A DNA stretch of 64,000 nt from Erinaceus europaeus. Its lineage: Eukaryota; Chordata; Mammalia; Eulipotyphla; Erinaceidae. The DNA is taken from the NCBI RefSeq assembly GCF_950295315.1, contig NC_080181.1:33682441-33746440 (forward strand). Reading direction: 5' to 3'. Position 1 is the first letter of the stretch; each line of letters opens with the position of its first letter. A model generated the notes under the pieces. The model did no database searches, was not told the origin of the DNA, and worked only from the letters and a program-made list of their open reading frames with translations. A program made the position numbers and the translations under genes. Positions 40,746 through 51,199 of the stretch are shown here, one piece after another.

Positions 40746-41124
40746 ATTAAACCATTTTATTGGGGGAATAATGACAGTTGTTGACACATGGAAGGTTAGT
40801 TTTTCCAAGATAGATTTTGTACACAACTCCTACTTCTAGCTTAAATCTTGCTCCACTGCCATTGTATGGTATACTGGGTCTCCTCTGTGCTTGAGAAAAC
40901 TCTTTTAAGTCAATATATGAAGAGAAAGGATTATTTTATTAATCACTTAATATAGCTAAGCACAGTGTGAGGCACACATTGTGAAGATGAATTAATGGAC
41001 CCACAGACAGTCATCTGGTGAGGGGGCACAAATTGAAGGTACAAATGACTAGAATAGACTGTGCAAACACCACCTAAGAAAAGGATCCACAGAGGGTTTA
41101 AGAGAAGAACAAGGGTTGGGGGCT
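40746..41124. other. AT-rich stretch, perhaps ancient L1
   Basis: 'aaccattttattgggggaat' suggests an inverted L1 end, but the match is too weak to assign. No gene is seen. Confidence 0.35.
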
Positions 41125-41470
41125 AGGGATGTAGCTCCTTGATAAAGTTTATGTTTTACATGTATATATAAAGCCATGGGTTCAAGCCTCAGCTCCACCA
41201 GAGGGAAATAACTGCTATATTCATTTGAAAAGACAAAAAAAAAAAAGCTTCATGAAGTCATGAAGAAGGGAAATGTGGATTCACTCTGGGTATAGGTAGA
41301 ATTTTTTTTTTTTAGTTTATTTTTCACTAGTAATTTACAAAAGTATTTGTTAATAGACGTATAGTTCCACATACCAAAGTGTGTGGAACTATACTCTCAC
41401 TACCAAAGTTCTGTGTGCCCCACCCCCAATACCTAAGGATAACCACTATACACAGTCAAGTCTTAGAGAT
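41125..41470. repeat. Degenerate SINE (+) and L1 3' UTR end (-)
   Basis: 41125-41225 carries a SINE head ('ccatgggttcaagcctcagc'). 41310-41470 is an inverted L1 end ('actagtaatttacaaaagta', 'accaaagttctgtgtgcccc') with a self-complementary 'agttccacat...gtgtggaact'. Confidence 0.55.
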
Positions 41471-41479
41471 GGGTTGGTA

Positions 41480-41915
41480 ATTTTTCTTTTTATTGTCACC
41501 AGGGTTACCATTGAGGCTCTGTGTCTGCATAATGAATCCATTATCCCTGGCTCCCAGTACCCACTTTTTTTCTCTTTTTTTCTTTCTTTCTTTCTTTCTT
41601 TTTTTCTTTCTTTCTTTCTTTCTTCCTTTCTCTCTTTCTTTTTCTTTCTTTTCTCCTTCCTTTCTTCCTTCCTTAATTACTTACTTATTTACTTTTCTCT
41701 TTCCTTCTTTCTCTTTCTATTCTTTTATTTGATAGGACAAAAAGAAATAGAGGAGGGTAATAAAGAATGGAAGACAAAGAGAGGCACCTGTGGCAAGCAC
41801 TGTCATACCATCAGTTAAGCTTTCACCTTGTAGATGGGGACCAGGGGCTTGAACCTAGATCTTTGCATATGGTAACATGTACACTCAACTAGGTACACAA
41901 CTACCCAGCCTCTGG
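41480..41915 (-). repeat. SINE-B, minus, with (CTTT)n expansion
   Basis: 'tcaccagggttaccattgag' to the inverted head near 41910. A pyrimidine array of TTTC units fills about 41570-41720. Confidence 0.8.
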
Positions 41916-42029
41916 TTATTTATTTATTTTTTTTTCAAGCTGATGCATTCCAGTTCCCTATATTCCACAAACATCTGGTAGTTGTATTCCATCTCTTCAT
42001 TTAAATAAATAAAGATTATATATACATAT

Positions 42030-42941
42030 ATTTATATAATTCAAAGAGATCTGTGTACACCTGTGTTCATAGAAGCACCATTTGTAATAGCTAAAATGTG
42101 AAAGAAACCCAGATGCCCAAATACATCTGAGTGACTAAGAAAGTGACTAAGAAAGTTGTGGTAGATACACACAATGGAATACTACTCAGCTATTAAAAAT
42201 GATAAAATCAAATAGGGAAACTTCTAATGAAGGAGAGGGGATATGGAACTCTAGTGGTGGGAATTGAATTGTATGAAATTGTACACCTCTTATCTCAAAA
42301 TCTTGTCAATCATTGTTAAATCCATAAATAATAAAAATAATAATTATTATTATTATTATTTGCCTCCAGGGTTATCGCTGGGGCTCCATGCCTACGCTAC
42401 AAATCCACTGCTCCTGGAGCCCATTTTTCCCATTTTGTTTCCCTTGTTGTTGTTATTATTATTGTTGTTATTGGATAGGACAGAGAGAGAGAAGGGGAAG
42501 ACAGAGAGGAGGAAAGATAGACACCTGCAGACCTGCTTCACGGCTTGTGAAGCAACCCCTCTACAGGTGGGGAGCCAGGGGCTCAAACCGGGATCCTTAC
42601 ACTGGTCCATGTGCTTCAAGCCATGTGCACTTAACCCACTGCACTACAGCCCAGCCCCCAAATTAAAAATAAAATAAAAACTATGAAGTCATCTCTTAGC
42701 CTCATCTCACTTATAGGTGCAGCTGAAACAAGGACAAAAAGGAAAAACACAAATAAAATTTGAACTGGACAGGGAGTGTACTACACCAAAACAAAGGACC
42801 CTGGGGAGGAAGGAAGTAGAGAGAACCTTGGCGTCCTGGTGCATGTTGATGGAGAAGGATCTAAGTTGGGGAGGGGGGAGTGTTCTACAAAGACCTCTAT
42901 GTTAACAACTTGCTATAAACCTAGTAAAAATGATGAAAATT
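42030..42941 (+). repeat. Older L1 3' end, split by SINE-A and L1
   Basis: 'gatctgtgtacacctgtgtt', 'atggaatactactcagctat' and 'ggggatatggaactctagtg' show the ORF2 C-terminus running into the 'tggtggtggg' 3' UTR. A SINE-A (minus) interrupts at about 42345-42660. The L1 tail then continues ('cttataggtgcagctgaaac') to the second, younger L1 insertion. Confidence 0.7.
42345..42660 (-). repeat. SINE-A, minus
   Basis: ATT-repeat tail on the plus strand, 'gcctccagggttatcgctgg', an inverted body and 'gtgcacttaacccactgcac' head. Confidence 0.88.
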
Positions 42942-44293
42942 CCCCCACACCTATGGACATCTAATCTTTGACAACCCTTTGTCAAAGGGTTGCTCATTAA
43001 ATGGGGAAAGCAGAGTCTCTTCAACAAATGGTGTTGGAAACAATGGGTTGAAACATGCAGAAGAATGAAAACTGAACCACTGTATTTCACCAAATACAAA
43101 AGTAAATTCCAAGTGGATCAAGGACTTGGATGTTAGACCACAAACTATCAAATACTTAGAGGAAAATATTGGCAGAACTCTTTTCCACATAAATTTCAAA
43201 GACATCTTCAATGAAACGAATCCAATTACAAAGAAGACTAAGGCAAGTATAAACCTATGGGACTACATCAAATTAAAAAGCTTCTTCACAGCAAAAGAAA
43301 CTACTACCCAAACCAAGAGACCCCTCACAGAATGGGAGAAGATCTTTACATGCCATACATCAGACAGAGTTTAATAACCAATATATATAAAGAGCTTGCC
43401 AAACTCAACAACAAGAAAACAAATAACCCCATCCAAAAGTGGGGGGAGGACATGGATAGAATATTCACCACAGAAGAGATCCAAAAGTTTGAGAAACACA
43501 TGAAAAAATGCTCCAAGTCTCTGATTGTCAGAGAAATGCAAATAAAGACAATAACGAGATACCACTTCACTCCTGTGAGAAAGTCATACATCAGAAAAGG
43601 TAACAGCAGCAAATGCTGGAGAAGTTGTGGGGTCAAAGGAACCCTCCTACGCTGCTGGTGGGAATGTCAATTGGTCCAGCCTCTGTGGAGAACAGTCTGG
43701 AGAACTCTCAGAAGGCTGGAAATGGACCTACCCTATGCCCCTGCAATTCCCCTCCTGGGGATATATCCTAAGGAACACAACACACCCATTCAAAAAGATC
43801 TGTGCACACATGTGTTCTTAACAGCACAATTTGTAATGGCCAAAACCTGGAAGCAACCCAGGTATCCAACAACAGATGAGTGGCTGAGCAAGCTGTGGTA
43901 TAGATACACAATGGAATACTACTCAGCTGTAAAAAAAAGGTGACTTCACCATTTTCAACCGATCTTGGATGGACCTTGAAAAATTCATGTTAAGTGAAAT
44001 AAGTCAGAAACGCAAGGATAACTATGGGATGATCTCACTCTCAGGCAGAAGTTGAAAAACAAGATCAGAAAAGAAAACACAAGTAGAACCTGAAATGGAA
44101 TTGGCGTATCGCACCAAAGTAAAAGACTCTGGGGTGGGTGAATGGGGAGAATACAGGTCCAAGAAGGATTCAGAGGACCTAGTGGGGGTTGTATTGTTAT
44201 ATGGGAAACTGGGGAATGTTATGCATGTACAAACCATTGTACTTACTGTTGAATGTAAAACATTAATTCCCCAATAAAAAAGTCAGAGTGAAA
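42942..44293 (+). mobile_element. L1 retrotransposon, 5'-truncated (1.35 kb)
   Basis: Flanked by AAAAATGATGAAAATT (42926-42941 and 44294-44309). It starts within the C-terminal third of ORF2 ('cacacctatggacatc') and ends after 'attaattccccaataaa' with a short A-rich tail. It closely matches the copy at 25.3-26.6 kb. Small indels break ORF2 into the frames 43126-43374 and 43257-43943. Confidence 0.9.
43126..43943 (+). pseudogene. L1 ORF2 C-terminus, frameshifted
   Basis: Two overlapping frames (43126-43374, 43257-43943) carry the ORF2 C-terminal region, including '[19 protein letters not shown]' and '[11 protein letters not shown]'. A one-base loss near 43370 ('cagacagagttt' against 'cagataagagttt' in the other copy) causes the frame change. 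Confidence 0.85.
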
Positions 44294-44309
44294 AAAAATG
44301 ATGAAAATT

Positions 44310-44609
44310 TTTAAAAAGAAAGAGCTTTGTGAGTTACTTCTTCTCCAACACCCCGTTCAGAAGGAGGTGCTAACTGTAACGCAAACAGACCCCTGACTAT
44401 CAATCAGACCTGCTTAGATTTATTCTCAATCATGCATTTTTATGTTAGGTGACTACATCGATCCCCTGAAAATGAGTAGAAAAATCACCCTAACAGACCA
44501 GGTTAGGATCTCACCTTGGCCATTTCACAGGCTTGCTATAAATGTCTGGAAATCCTAGAGTTCGTCTCTGTTCTTCTTTTTTAAATTACACACAAAGAGT
44601 CTCAGAGCT
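44310..44609. other. Single-copy stretch
   Basis: No repeat or gene recognised. Confidence 0.4.
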
Positions 44610-45385
44610 TTCTCTTTTAATTTTTTAAAAAATATTTATTTCATTTTGTTGCCCTTGTTTTTATTGTTGTAGTTGATATTATTATTATTGTTGTTGTTTT
44701 TGGATAGGACAGAGAGAAATGGAGAGAGGAGGGGAAGACAGAGAGGGGGAGAGAAAGATTGACACCAGCAGTCCTGCTTCACCGCCTGTGAAGCGATTCC
44801 CCTGTAGGTGGGGAGCCAGGGGCTCGAACCAGGATCCTTATGCTGGTCCTTGCACTTTGCACCACCTGCGCTTAACCCGCTGTGCTACTACCCGACTCCC
44901 TCTCTTATAATTTTTCTAAAGTTTTATTTTTTTATAGGACAGAGGGAAACTGAGAGGAGAAAAGGAGATAGAGTGAGAGTGAGAGACACCTGCAGCACTG
45001 CCTCACCAGTCATGAAGCTTTCCCCTGCAGGCAAGGACTGGGGGGTCTAGGTACTTTGTAGCACCACCTGGCCCTTGGAGCTAGTCTTCTTTCTTCTTAC
45101 TCACCCCCCAAATACACTGACCCTCTGGCCTTTAGTGTTTATTTTGCTTTTTAAACATTTTTTCTTTATTTATTTTGGGTAGAGACAGAAATTGAGAGGG
45201 AAGAAGAGATAAAAAGGAAAACACATACACACATACACACACACAGAGAGAGAGAGACCGAGATCTGTAGCACTGTTTTACCACTTGTGGAATGTCCCCC
45301 TTGCAACTGGGGACCAGGGTCTTGAACCAGGTTTTTTGCACACAATAATGTGTGTTTTTAACCACATGTGCCACATCCTGCCTCC
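44610..45385 (-). repeat. SINE-A then two SINE-B, all minus
   Basis: SINE-A at 44630-44900 has a TCTCTTTTAATTTTT-type duplication. SINE-B follows at 44905-45075 and again at 45150-45385, the latter with an ACAC/AGAG dinucleotide expansion near 45220-45256. Confidence 0.8.
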
Positions 45386-45487
45386 TAGTGCTCGTTTTTT
45401 ATTGTTTTATGTACATGCACAGTTCTGTGATTGCATCCATGTAGATGTCTTTGTTTATGACTGAAGGGTCTTAAAAATACTGGGACA

Positions 45488-45838
45488 CTGGGGGTTGGGC
45501 AGTAGCGCGGTGGGTTAAGCGCAGGTGGCGCAAAGTGCAAAGACCAGCATAAGGATCCTGGTTCAAGCCCCTGGCTCCCCACCTGCAGGGGGATTGCTTC
45601 ACGGACAGTGAAGTAGGTCTACATGTGTCTGTCTTTTTCTCCCCCTCTCTGTCTCCTCTCCTCCTCTCTTGATTTCTCTCTGTCCTATGCAACAACAGCA
45701 ATGACAACAATAATAATGACAATAACAAGGGTAACAACAAAGGCAATAAAATGGCAGAGGGGGGAAATGGCTTCCAGGAGTGGTGGATTCATAGTTCAGT
45801 CAATGAGCCCTATAAATAACAATGGAGGCAAAAAATAA
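45488..45838 (+). repeat. SINE-A, long form
   Basis: Flanked by AAAAATACTGGGACACT (about 45472-45488 and 45838-45855). Head 'gggcagtagcgcggtgggtt', distal module 'gcttccaggagtggtggatt'. Confidence 0.92.
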
Positions 45839-45875
45839 AAAATACTGGGACACTATACACAGAATTTCCTTTGAA

Positions 45876-46070
45876 AGGGAGAGGTTATGCAGGCTCCTGT
45901 GCAAAATATGAATATATATGGGCTTTGCATCAGATTGATGAGGTAAACAGTTCATTGTATTTATATATTTTTCTAATCCAGCTTTTAAGCCCTGTTCTCA
46001 ACTCTGACACCATCTTCCAAGACAATATTTTAAAGTCATTTGCATGTTAGCTATCAAGTTCAAGTATTGA
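45876..46070 (+). repeat. L1-type 3' UTR fragment
   Basis: About 185 bases ('gaggttatgcaggctcctgt' to 'gttagctatcaagttcaag') closely match 47840-48024 with roughly ten visible differences. They are much closer to that copy than to those at 33 and 40 kb. Confidence 0.7.
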
Positions 46071-46178
46071 GAGTCAAAGTTGAAAGGTCAAATGCAGAAC
46101 ACCTGACATTGAGAGTCAAAGTTCTGGAAGGAGAGCAAGGAATTGTAGTAGTACGTGTTGGCCACAAGGTGGTGGTGT

Positions 46179-46371
46179 TCTTCTTCTAGCGTTTGCCCTT
46201 CTTCCGTAGCCAGTCAACAGGTCAGGTTGAAAGCTGTCAGGAGCTGCTTGTTGCTGGCTTTGAAAGTGACTGGGATCCATGTGGATTCAGTGGGCTAGGA
46301 AGGATCGTCAGTTTCCCCAATGAATGGGTACTCACGGGATGCACCACGAGAAGGTCGATCCAATGCATCCC
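46179..46371 (-). mobile_element. Element X, copy 3 (longest)
   Basis: About 193 bp from 'tcttcttctagcgtttgcc' to 'caatgcatccc', flanked by GGTGGTGGTGT (46168-46178 and 46372-46382). It includes both the 'gactgaatccacat'-type segment and a 'ctgtcaggagctgcttgttg' segment that are partly missing from the other copies. As in those, there is no poly(A). The presumed 5' end carries the inverted pair GGGATGCA and TGCATCCC separated by 20 bases. I see no tRNA-like A and B boxes. Confidence 0.78.
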
Positions 46372-46382
46372 GGTGGTGGTGT

Positions 46383-47819
46383 GAGGCTGACGGACAGCTT
46401 TGCCCAGGCTGGAAACAACCGCTTCATTGCTGCCCCAACCATTTGGGATCACAGGCAGGACAATTCTCTCAGACCATGGCCATAGTCAGAGTTGGGCAGT
46501 TGCTCATCACTGTTCAGTCCTGTTCTGAGAGGCACTCCTCCGATGAGAAGAGTCTGTGTTGGTTGAGTGGGGAGTTGGAAGACTCTACCCAGTGACAGGA
46601 GTGTATGTGTGTGTGTGTAATCTGAAAGACAGACTGGTGGGGTTAAAGATGCTTTTTTCCCTAGTGCACTTATTGGAACTGCAGTAAATTCTGAGAGAAA
46701 AGTCATAGCCTTAGTATTTGCTGCTGCCCTCACCATTGGACATTTTAAAAACCTCTCCTGGGAGTAAGGGAGAGCTTCCTTCTTGTTTTTCATCCAAAAC
46801 TCATCCTACAAACAGACCTCACACAGCAACCATTTCTCCCACCTAAATTCATATCTGTTGTTAAATATGTCTTTATATGCCCACAAATGTGCTTTTCCAG
46901 ATCTCCCAAAAAGGCTTTCTGCTCAGAAAGACCTCCAGAGATAGACGCTGCCACCCTCACCCCAGCCCTGGCATCCACACACACCCCCTGTCCCCTCCCT
47001 AGGAGTTGTCACCCAGAGCCTGTGCTGCTATAACACACGCATTTCTCCACATGGAATAGCTGCACACAAACACACGCATACATGCACACACTGTAACATG
47101 CATACACTAATGCATATACACACACTCACATACTCACACAAGTGACACCATGACAACAGACGCAATAGGAGACGAAGGTCAGAGCAGCAATCCCCCTGCA
47201 AGGAGAGAGCCAAGCATTGTTTGACCATGCAGTAGGAAGTCTGCTTCCCTCTTGCACATGTTGGCTCTGAGCTCAGATGGGAGAGGGAGACAGAGAAAGC
47301 GGAAGTGAAGGCAGGGCTGGGCTCAGTCAGGTGTCTGAGCCAGGCCTTGAAGCGGCTGGCTCATCTTTAATTTACAAGCCCAAGCTCCTCTCAATCCTGA
47401 TTAACAGGAATTAAGTGGCATATGGCTAATCCTCTCTGCCACCGTCATTAATACTTCTCAGCCCCCACAGAGAGGCCTGTCAGCCTCTTTCTTTAGTCAG
47501 AAAACTAGTTTCCTCCAGACTGACATGGGGCACTGTGTCTACTGGTTACAGGAGAGAGTCAGATGTGAGATTGCCTGCCGAAGAGGAACAGGGAGGTTGA
47601 AGTGGCTGGAAACCTTGCCCTATATCCTTGAAGAAAATGCTAACCCTCCCCACATGTGTTACTTTTATTTCCTTTCCCAAGATGTGTTTGCATCTGCTAT
47701 TTCATTTAAATTGTCACAGAAAACCTGTGAGGGGGTCAGCCTTCACTGCCACTCAAGGAAGACTGGTCCTGAAATGAATGCAGCCTAGAATATTCCCAGC
47801 TGTGACCATAGACTTTGAG
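46383..47819. other. Single-copy stretch, 1.4 kb
   Basis: Contains a short TG run (46602-46617) and an ACAC-rich part (about 47060-47140), but no SINE or L1. 47360-47515 stands out as possibly conserved non-coding sequence. No coding exon is recognised. Confidence 0.5.
47360..47515. promoter_or_regulatory. Possible conserved non-coding element
   Basis: This AT-balanced segment is dense in homeodomain-type words (TTTAATTT, GATTAAC, GGAATTAAG, GCTAATCC, TCATTAAT). It shows neither microsatellite noise nor repeat signature. Composition resembles developmental enhancers, but conservation cannot be judged from one sequence. Confidence 0.25.
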
Positions 47820-48715
47820 CTCAGACTGATAGGGACTCAGAGGTTATGCAGGCTCCTGTGCAAAATATGAATATATATGGGCCCTGCATCAGATTGATGT
47901 GGTAAACAGTTCATTGTACTTATGTATTTTTCTAATCCAGCATTTTAGCCCTGTTCTCAACTCTGACACCGTCTTCCAAGACAATATTTTAAAGTCATCT
48001 GCATGTTAGCTATCAAGTTCAAGCAAAAATTATATAAGTCATGGGCCCACAGGAACACACCTAAAATAAACTTCATTTCTCTCTACCCTAAGATCCCTAG
48101 TCTCATCTGCTCTAGTCCTACTTTTTGGTCCCTATTTATTAAACATTTTGTCCTGCTATATCTTACTGCCATATCTTACTTGCTTTTCATCAAGTTGACG
48201 TCCCTGAGCAGACAACTTCACCAAAGTATCCAGGAACCTTACCTCTCTGGAGTTCTACTCAACTAGGGAAAGATAGAAACAGGCTGGGGTTATGGATCAA
48301 ACTGCCAATGGAAATGTCCAGCAGAGAAGCAATTACAGAACTCCCATCTTCTGCACCCCATAAAGAATTTTAGTCCATACTTCCAGAGGGGTAAATGTTA
48401 GGGGAAGATGACCAGAGAGCTCTGAACTTGAATTCCAAAAGGACCCAGGGCTGGGGGGGAGGAAAAACAGAGGTGTAGGTGTGACTTAGACAGGAAGAGA
48501 AGGCCAGACCATAGAAAAATGGGCAAGTGTATATGTAAATACAGATAGTTATAAAAATAATAGTCAACCCAGATCTGTGACCTTAGGAGAACTACTGCAG
48601 TTTCCAATGGAGGGAACAGGGAAACAGAACTCCAGTGGTGGGAAATGTGCAGAATTATACCCTGTTATCTCATTATTTTGTAAATCAACATTAAATCACT
48701 AAGAAAAAATTTAAA
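47820..48715 (+). repeat. L1-type 3' UTR, long copy
   Basis: It runs from 'tgagctcagactgatagg' through 'ggggttatggatcaaactgc', 'aggggaagatgaccagagag' and 'gaactccagtggtgggaaat' to 'aaatcaacattaaatcact' plus an A-rich end. It is the most complete copy of this module in the window. Confidence 0.65.
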
Positions 48716-49463
48716 AAGAAAACCTGTGGGGGACAGAATAGATATGTCCCACTGAAAAATTAAGAAAATAAATCTTAAAGATGGAAAATATTTTAACCAA
48801 GCACTTCAGAGCACAGTTTAGTTGTCCTTGCCTCCAGTCCACCCCACTATGTGGAAGCTAGGCACTATCTGAGCCATGGCCAGGGTAATGACAAAATAGA
48901 GAAAAATCAGTGACTTGGAGATATGATTCAGAGGGTAGAGCACAGAACCTGCGTGCCACAGGGGTGGGGACAGAGTCAGGTACACCACAAGCCCCACACA
49001 AGGGGCAAATTGCCTGGCTGACCTTGTCTGAGATAAGACACCAGATAAGGATTTATGTGGCTGGAAGTGCTCCGAAGCATGTGGGAAACAGTTTAGGGAA
49101 AAGATAAGCCCTGAGGCATCAGAGAGCAAAGGCCAGCCCCAGCCCAAGTTTAGAGAGTCTGGAGGGAAAAACACCCTCTTAGTGTTTGTCCAACTGGGGG
49201 TTAGAGGGGTGGGTTTTCTTCTTCCAGTTACAGAACTGGTGAAATCGACCTCAGGCACTGCAATACCTGAGCATGAGGAGAACATGCTCTGGAGACCACA
49301 GGGCCTGAGAGGGCCTTGATGCCAGTCGGAAGAGAAAGAAGCAGAAGCTGGGAAAGAAAGCAGATTTGCCTTTCTGTGTTGCCTACTTTGCCAAATGGCT
49401 CTTCACTTTAGGCACTTATAGCAAAGCTGCATGCTTTATACATGTCCATCAAAATGTTGTGAT
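48716..49463. other. Single-copy stretch
   Basis: A weak SINE-like head occurs at 48912-49010. The minus frame 48818-49285 (155 codons) has a hydrophobic C-terminal segment but nothing recognisable. Confidence 0.4.
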
Positions 49464-49830
49464 AAGGGCTGGGAAAATAGCACAATGGTTTATGCAACAG
49501 AATTTCATGCCTAAGGCACCAGAGGTTACAGGTTCAGTTTCTGGCACCACCGTAAGCCTGAGCTTATGATTTTGAAAAAGGAAAACAAAAACAAACAAAC
49601 AAAACATAGGGAAACCAGGCTGTGGCACACTTGGTTAAGTGCATGTGTTACCACACACTAGAACCCAGGTTTTCGAACCCCTGCTCTGCTCCCCACCTGC
49701 AGGGGTGGAAGAAGCTTCACAAGCAGTAAAGCAGTGCTGCAGGTGTCTCTGTCTCTCCTTCTCTATCTCCCTCCTGTCTCAATTTCTCTCTGTCCTATCA
49801 AATAAAACAAAGTTTAAAAAAGATATATGA
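49464..49830 (+). repeat. SINE-E and SINE-B
   Basis: E: 49464-49575 ('aatagcacaatggtttatgc', 'accaccgtaagcctgagct'). B: 49612-49830 ('cacacttggttaagtgcatg', 'cagtaaagcagtgctgcagg'). Confidence 0.8.
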
Positions 49831-50331
49831 TGTGATATGATATATAATCTTTCAGAGATAGCTCAAAATATGTGAAAATACAAAAGTAGTAATTCCTTTG
49901 CCCAGGATAAATGAGGGGATTTTCAGGCAGTGTTAGACTTTGGCCATGCCACACCCCTGTTGCAAAGCCTTCAGTGATTGTCATCTCCTTGGAATATAAT
50001 ACAAAATCTTAGTTCAAGGCACCTGGCTAGATACCCATTCACCTACTCTACTGATTTAGGAGTTATGTATTTCATTTCTTTCCTTTTAAGAGCTGCCCCT
50101 AAATGTTTTTTTATCATTTTTCAATTTAATTGATATCCTGCATTCTAAATCTCAACCAACCCTAGTTCATATATAATATATATATTAACAATTTTTCCTG
50201 TATCTCCAAAATGATTCCTGAGACATAAAGTATACAAATGAATAATCAGAAGCAATGTACATTACAGAAAGTCTGAAAAAACAATCTACTAACAAGAAAA
50301 AGAAATGCCACAAAAATAGAAAATCATATAT
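49831..50331. other. Single-copy, AT-rich stretch
   Basis: No repeat or gene recognised. Confidence 0.45.
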
Positions 50332-50600
50332 ATTTTTAATATTTATTTTCTTTGTTGTCCTTGTTGTTTTATTGTTATAGTTATTATTGTTGTTGATGTT
50401 GGATAGGACAGAAAGAAATGGAGAGAGGAGGGGAAGACATAGAGGAGGAGAGAAAGATAGACACCTGCAGACCTGCTTCACCTCTTGTGAAGTGACTCCT
50501 CTGCAGGTGGGGAGCCAGGGGGGTTGAACCGGAATCCTTACACCAGTCTTTGTGCTTTGCACCACATGCGCTTAACCCACTGCACTACCACCTGACTCCT
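50332..50600 (-). repeat. SINE-A, minus
   Basis: Flanked by GAAAATCATATAT (about 50320 and 50600). Inverted body and head 'gcgcttaacccactgcacta'. Confidence 0.9.
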
Positions 50601-50689
50601 GAAAATCATATATTTTAGGGAAATAAATTAAAGGTCAAATCCTTACACTTTCAATATTTCTGATTTTCATAGACTATGATTAAATGGAT

Positions 50690-50791
50690 ATTAACACTAA
50701 GGTCTTGGGAGGTGCTTTGTCTTGCATTCAATCCAGGCTTGAACTCAACACTATATGGGAGATACTGTAACATTGGAGGAAGTTCTAGTGG

Positions 50792-50839
<48 letters not shown>

Positions 50840-50890
50840 TGTGTGTGTAAAAACAGCCCTGAGTGGTGAAATCACTCAGGTATGAAGCCT
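50690..50890 (+). repeat. SINE-D with (TG)n array
   Basis: 'ttgggaggtgctttgtcttg', 'attggaggaagttctagtgg', a TG array at 50793-50848 in place of the CT block, then 'ctgagtggtgaaatcactca'. Confidence 0.65.
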
Positions 50891-51195
50891 CTCCGCTTGC
50901 AAATAAGTACATTTGAATTTCATAGAATAGGTTATCAACATTATCAGTTTTTAAAGTCAGTATTTACATAAATATGTCTAACCACTTAGCAAATATTTTG
51001 CTTCCCTTACTTCTTTAAACCCATGTCTTCCTTCTGGTGAGTTTCCTCCTTTTCTTTTTATGTCTTCCTTTAAAAGCATTCTTTAGTATTTCTTTCACCA
51101 AATAAGCCATCTCAAATTCCTTTCTTCACTTGAATCTTGTAGGTCTGATGAATTGATGCCTACAAGATTCAATCATTTGTGGCAAACTTTATTTG
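50891..51195. other. Single-copy stretch with a perfect inverted repeat
   Basis: Arms TTGAATCTTGTAGG (51130-51143) and CCTACAAGATTCAA (51159-51172) are separated by 15 bases. No other feature is seen. Confidence 0.7.
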
Positions 51196-51199
51196 TTCC

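Noticed and set aside
21256..46371. Element X as a processed pseudogene of a ribosomal or other protein
   Set aside because: One sense frame ends in a basic tail (RKKGKR), but it is short and interrupted, there is no poly(A), and the 5' end is identical at all three loci, unlike truncated pseudogenes.
48818..49285. 155-codon minus frame
   Set aside because: No family resemblance and no supporting splice or promoter signals; probably chance.
50793..50848. Tandem arrays as CRISPR or other spaced repeats
   Set aside because: They are simple dinucleotide or tetranucleotide runs without spacers, in a mammalian genome.
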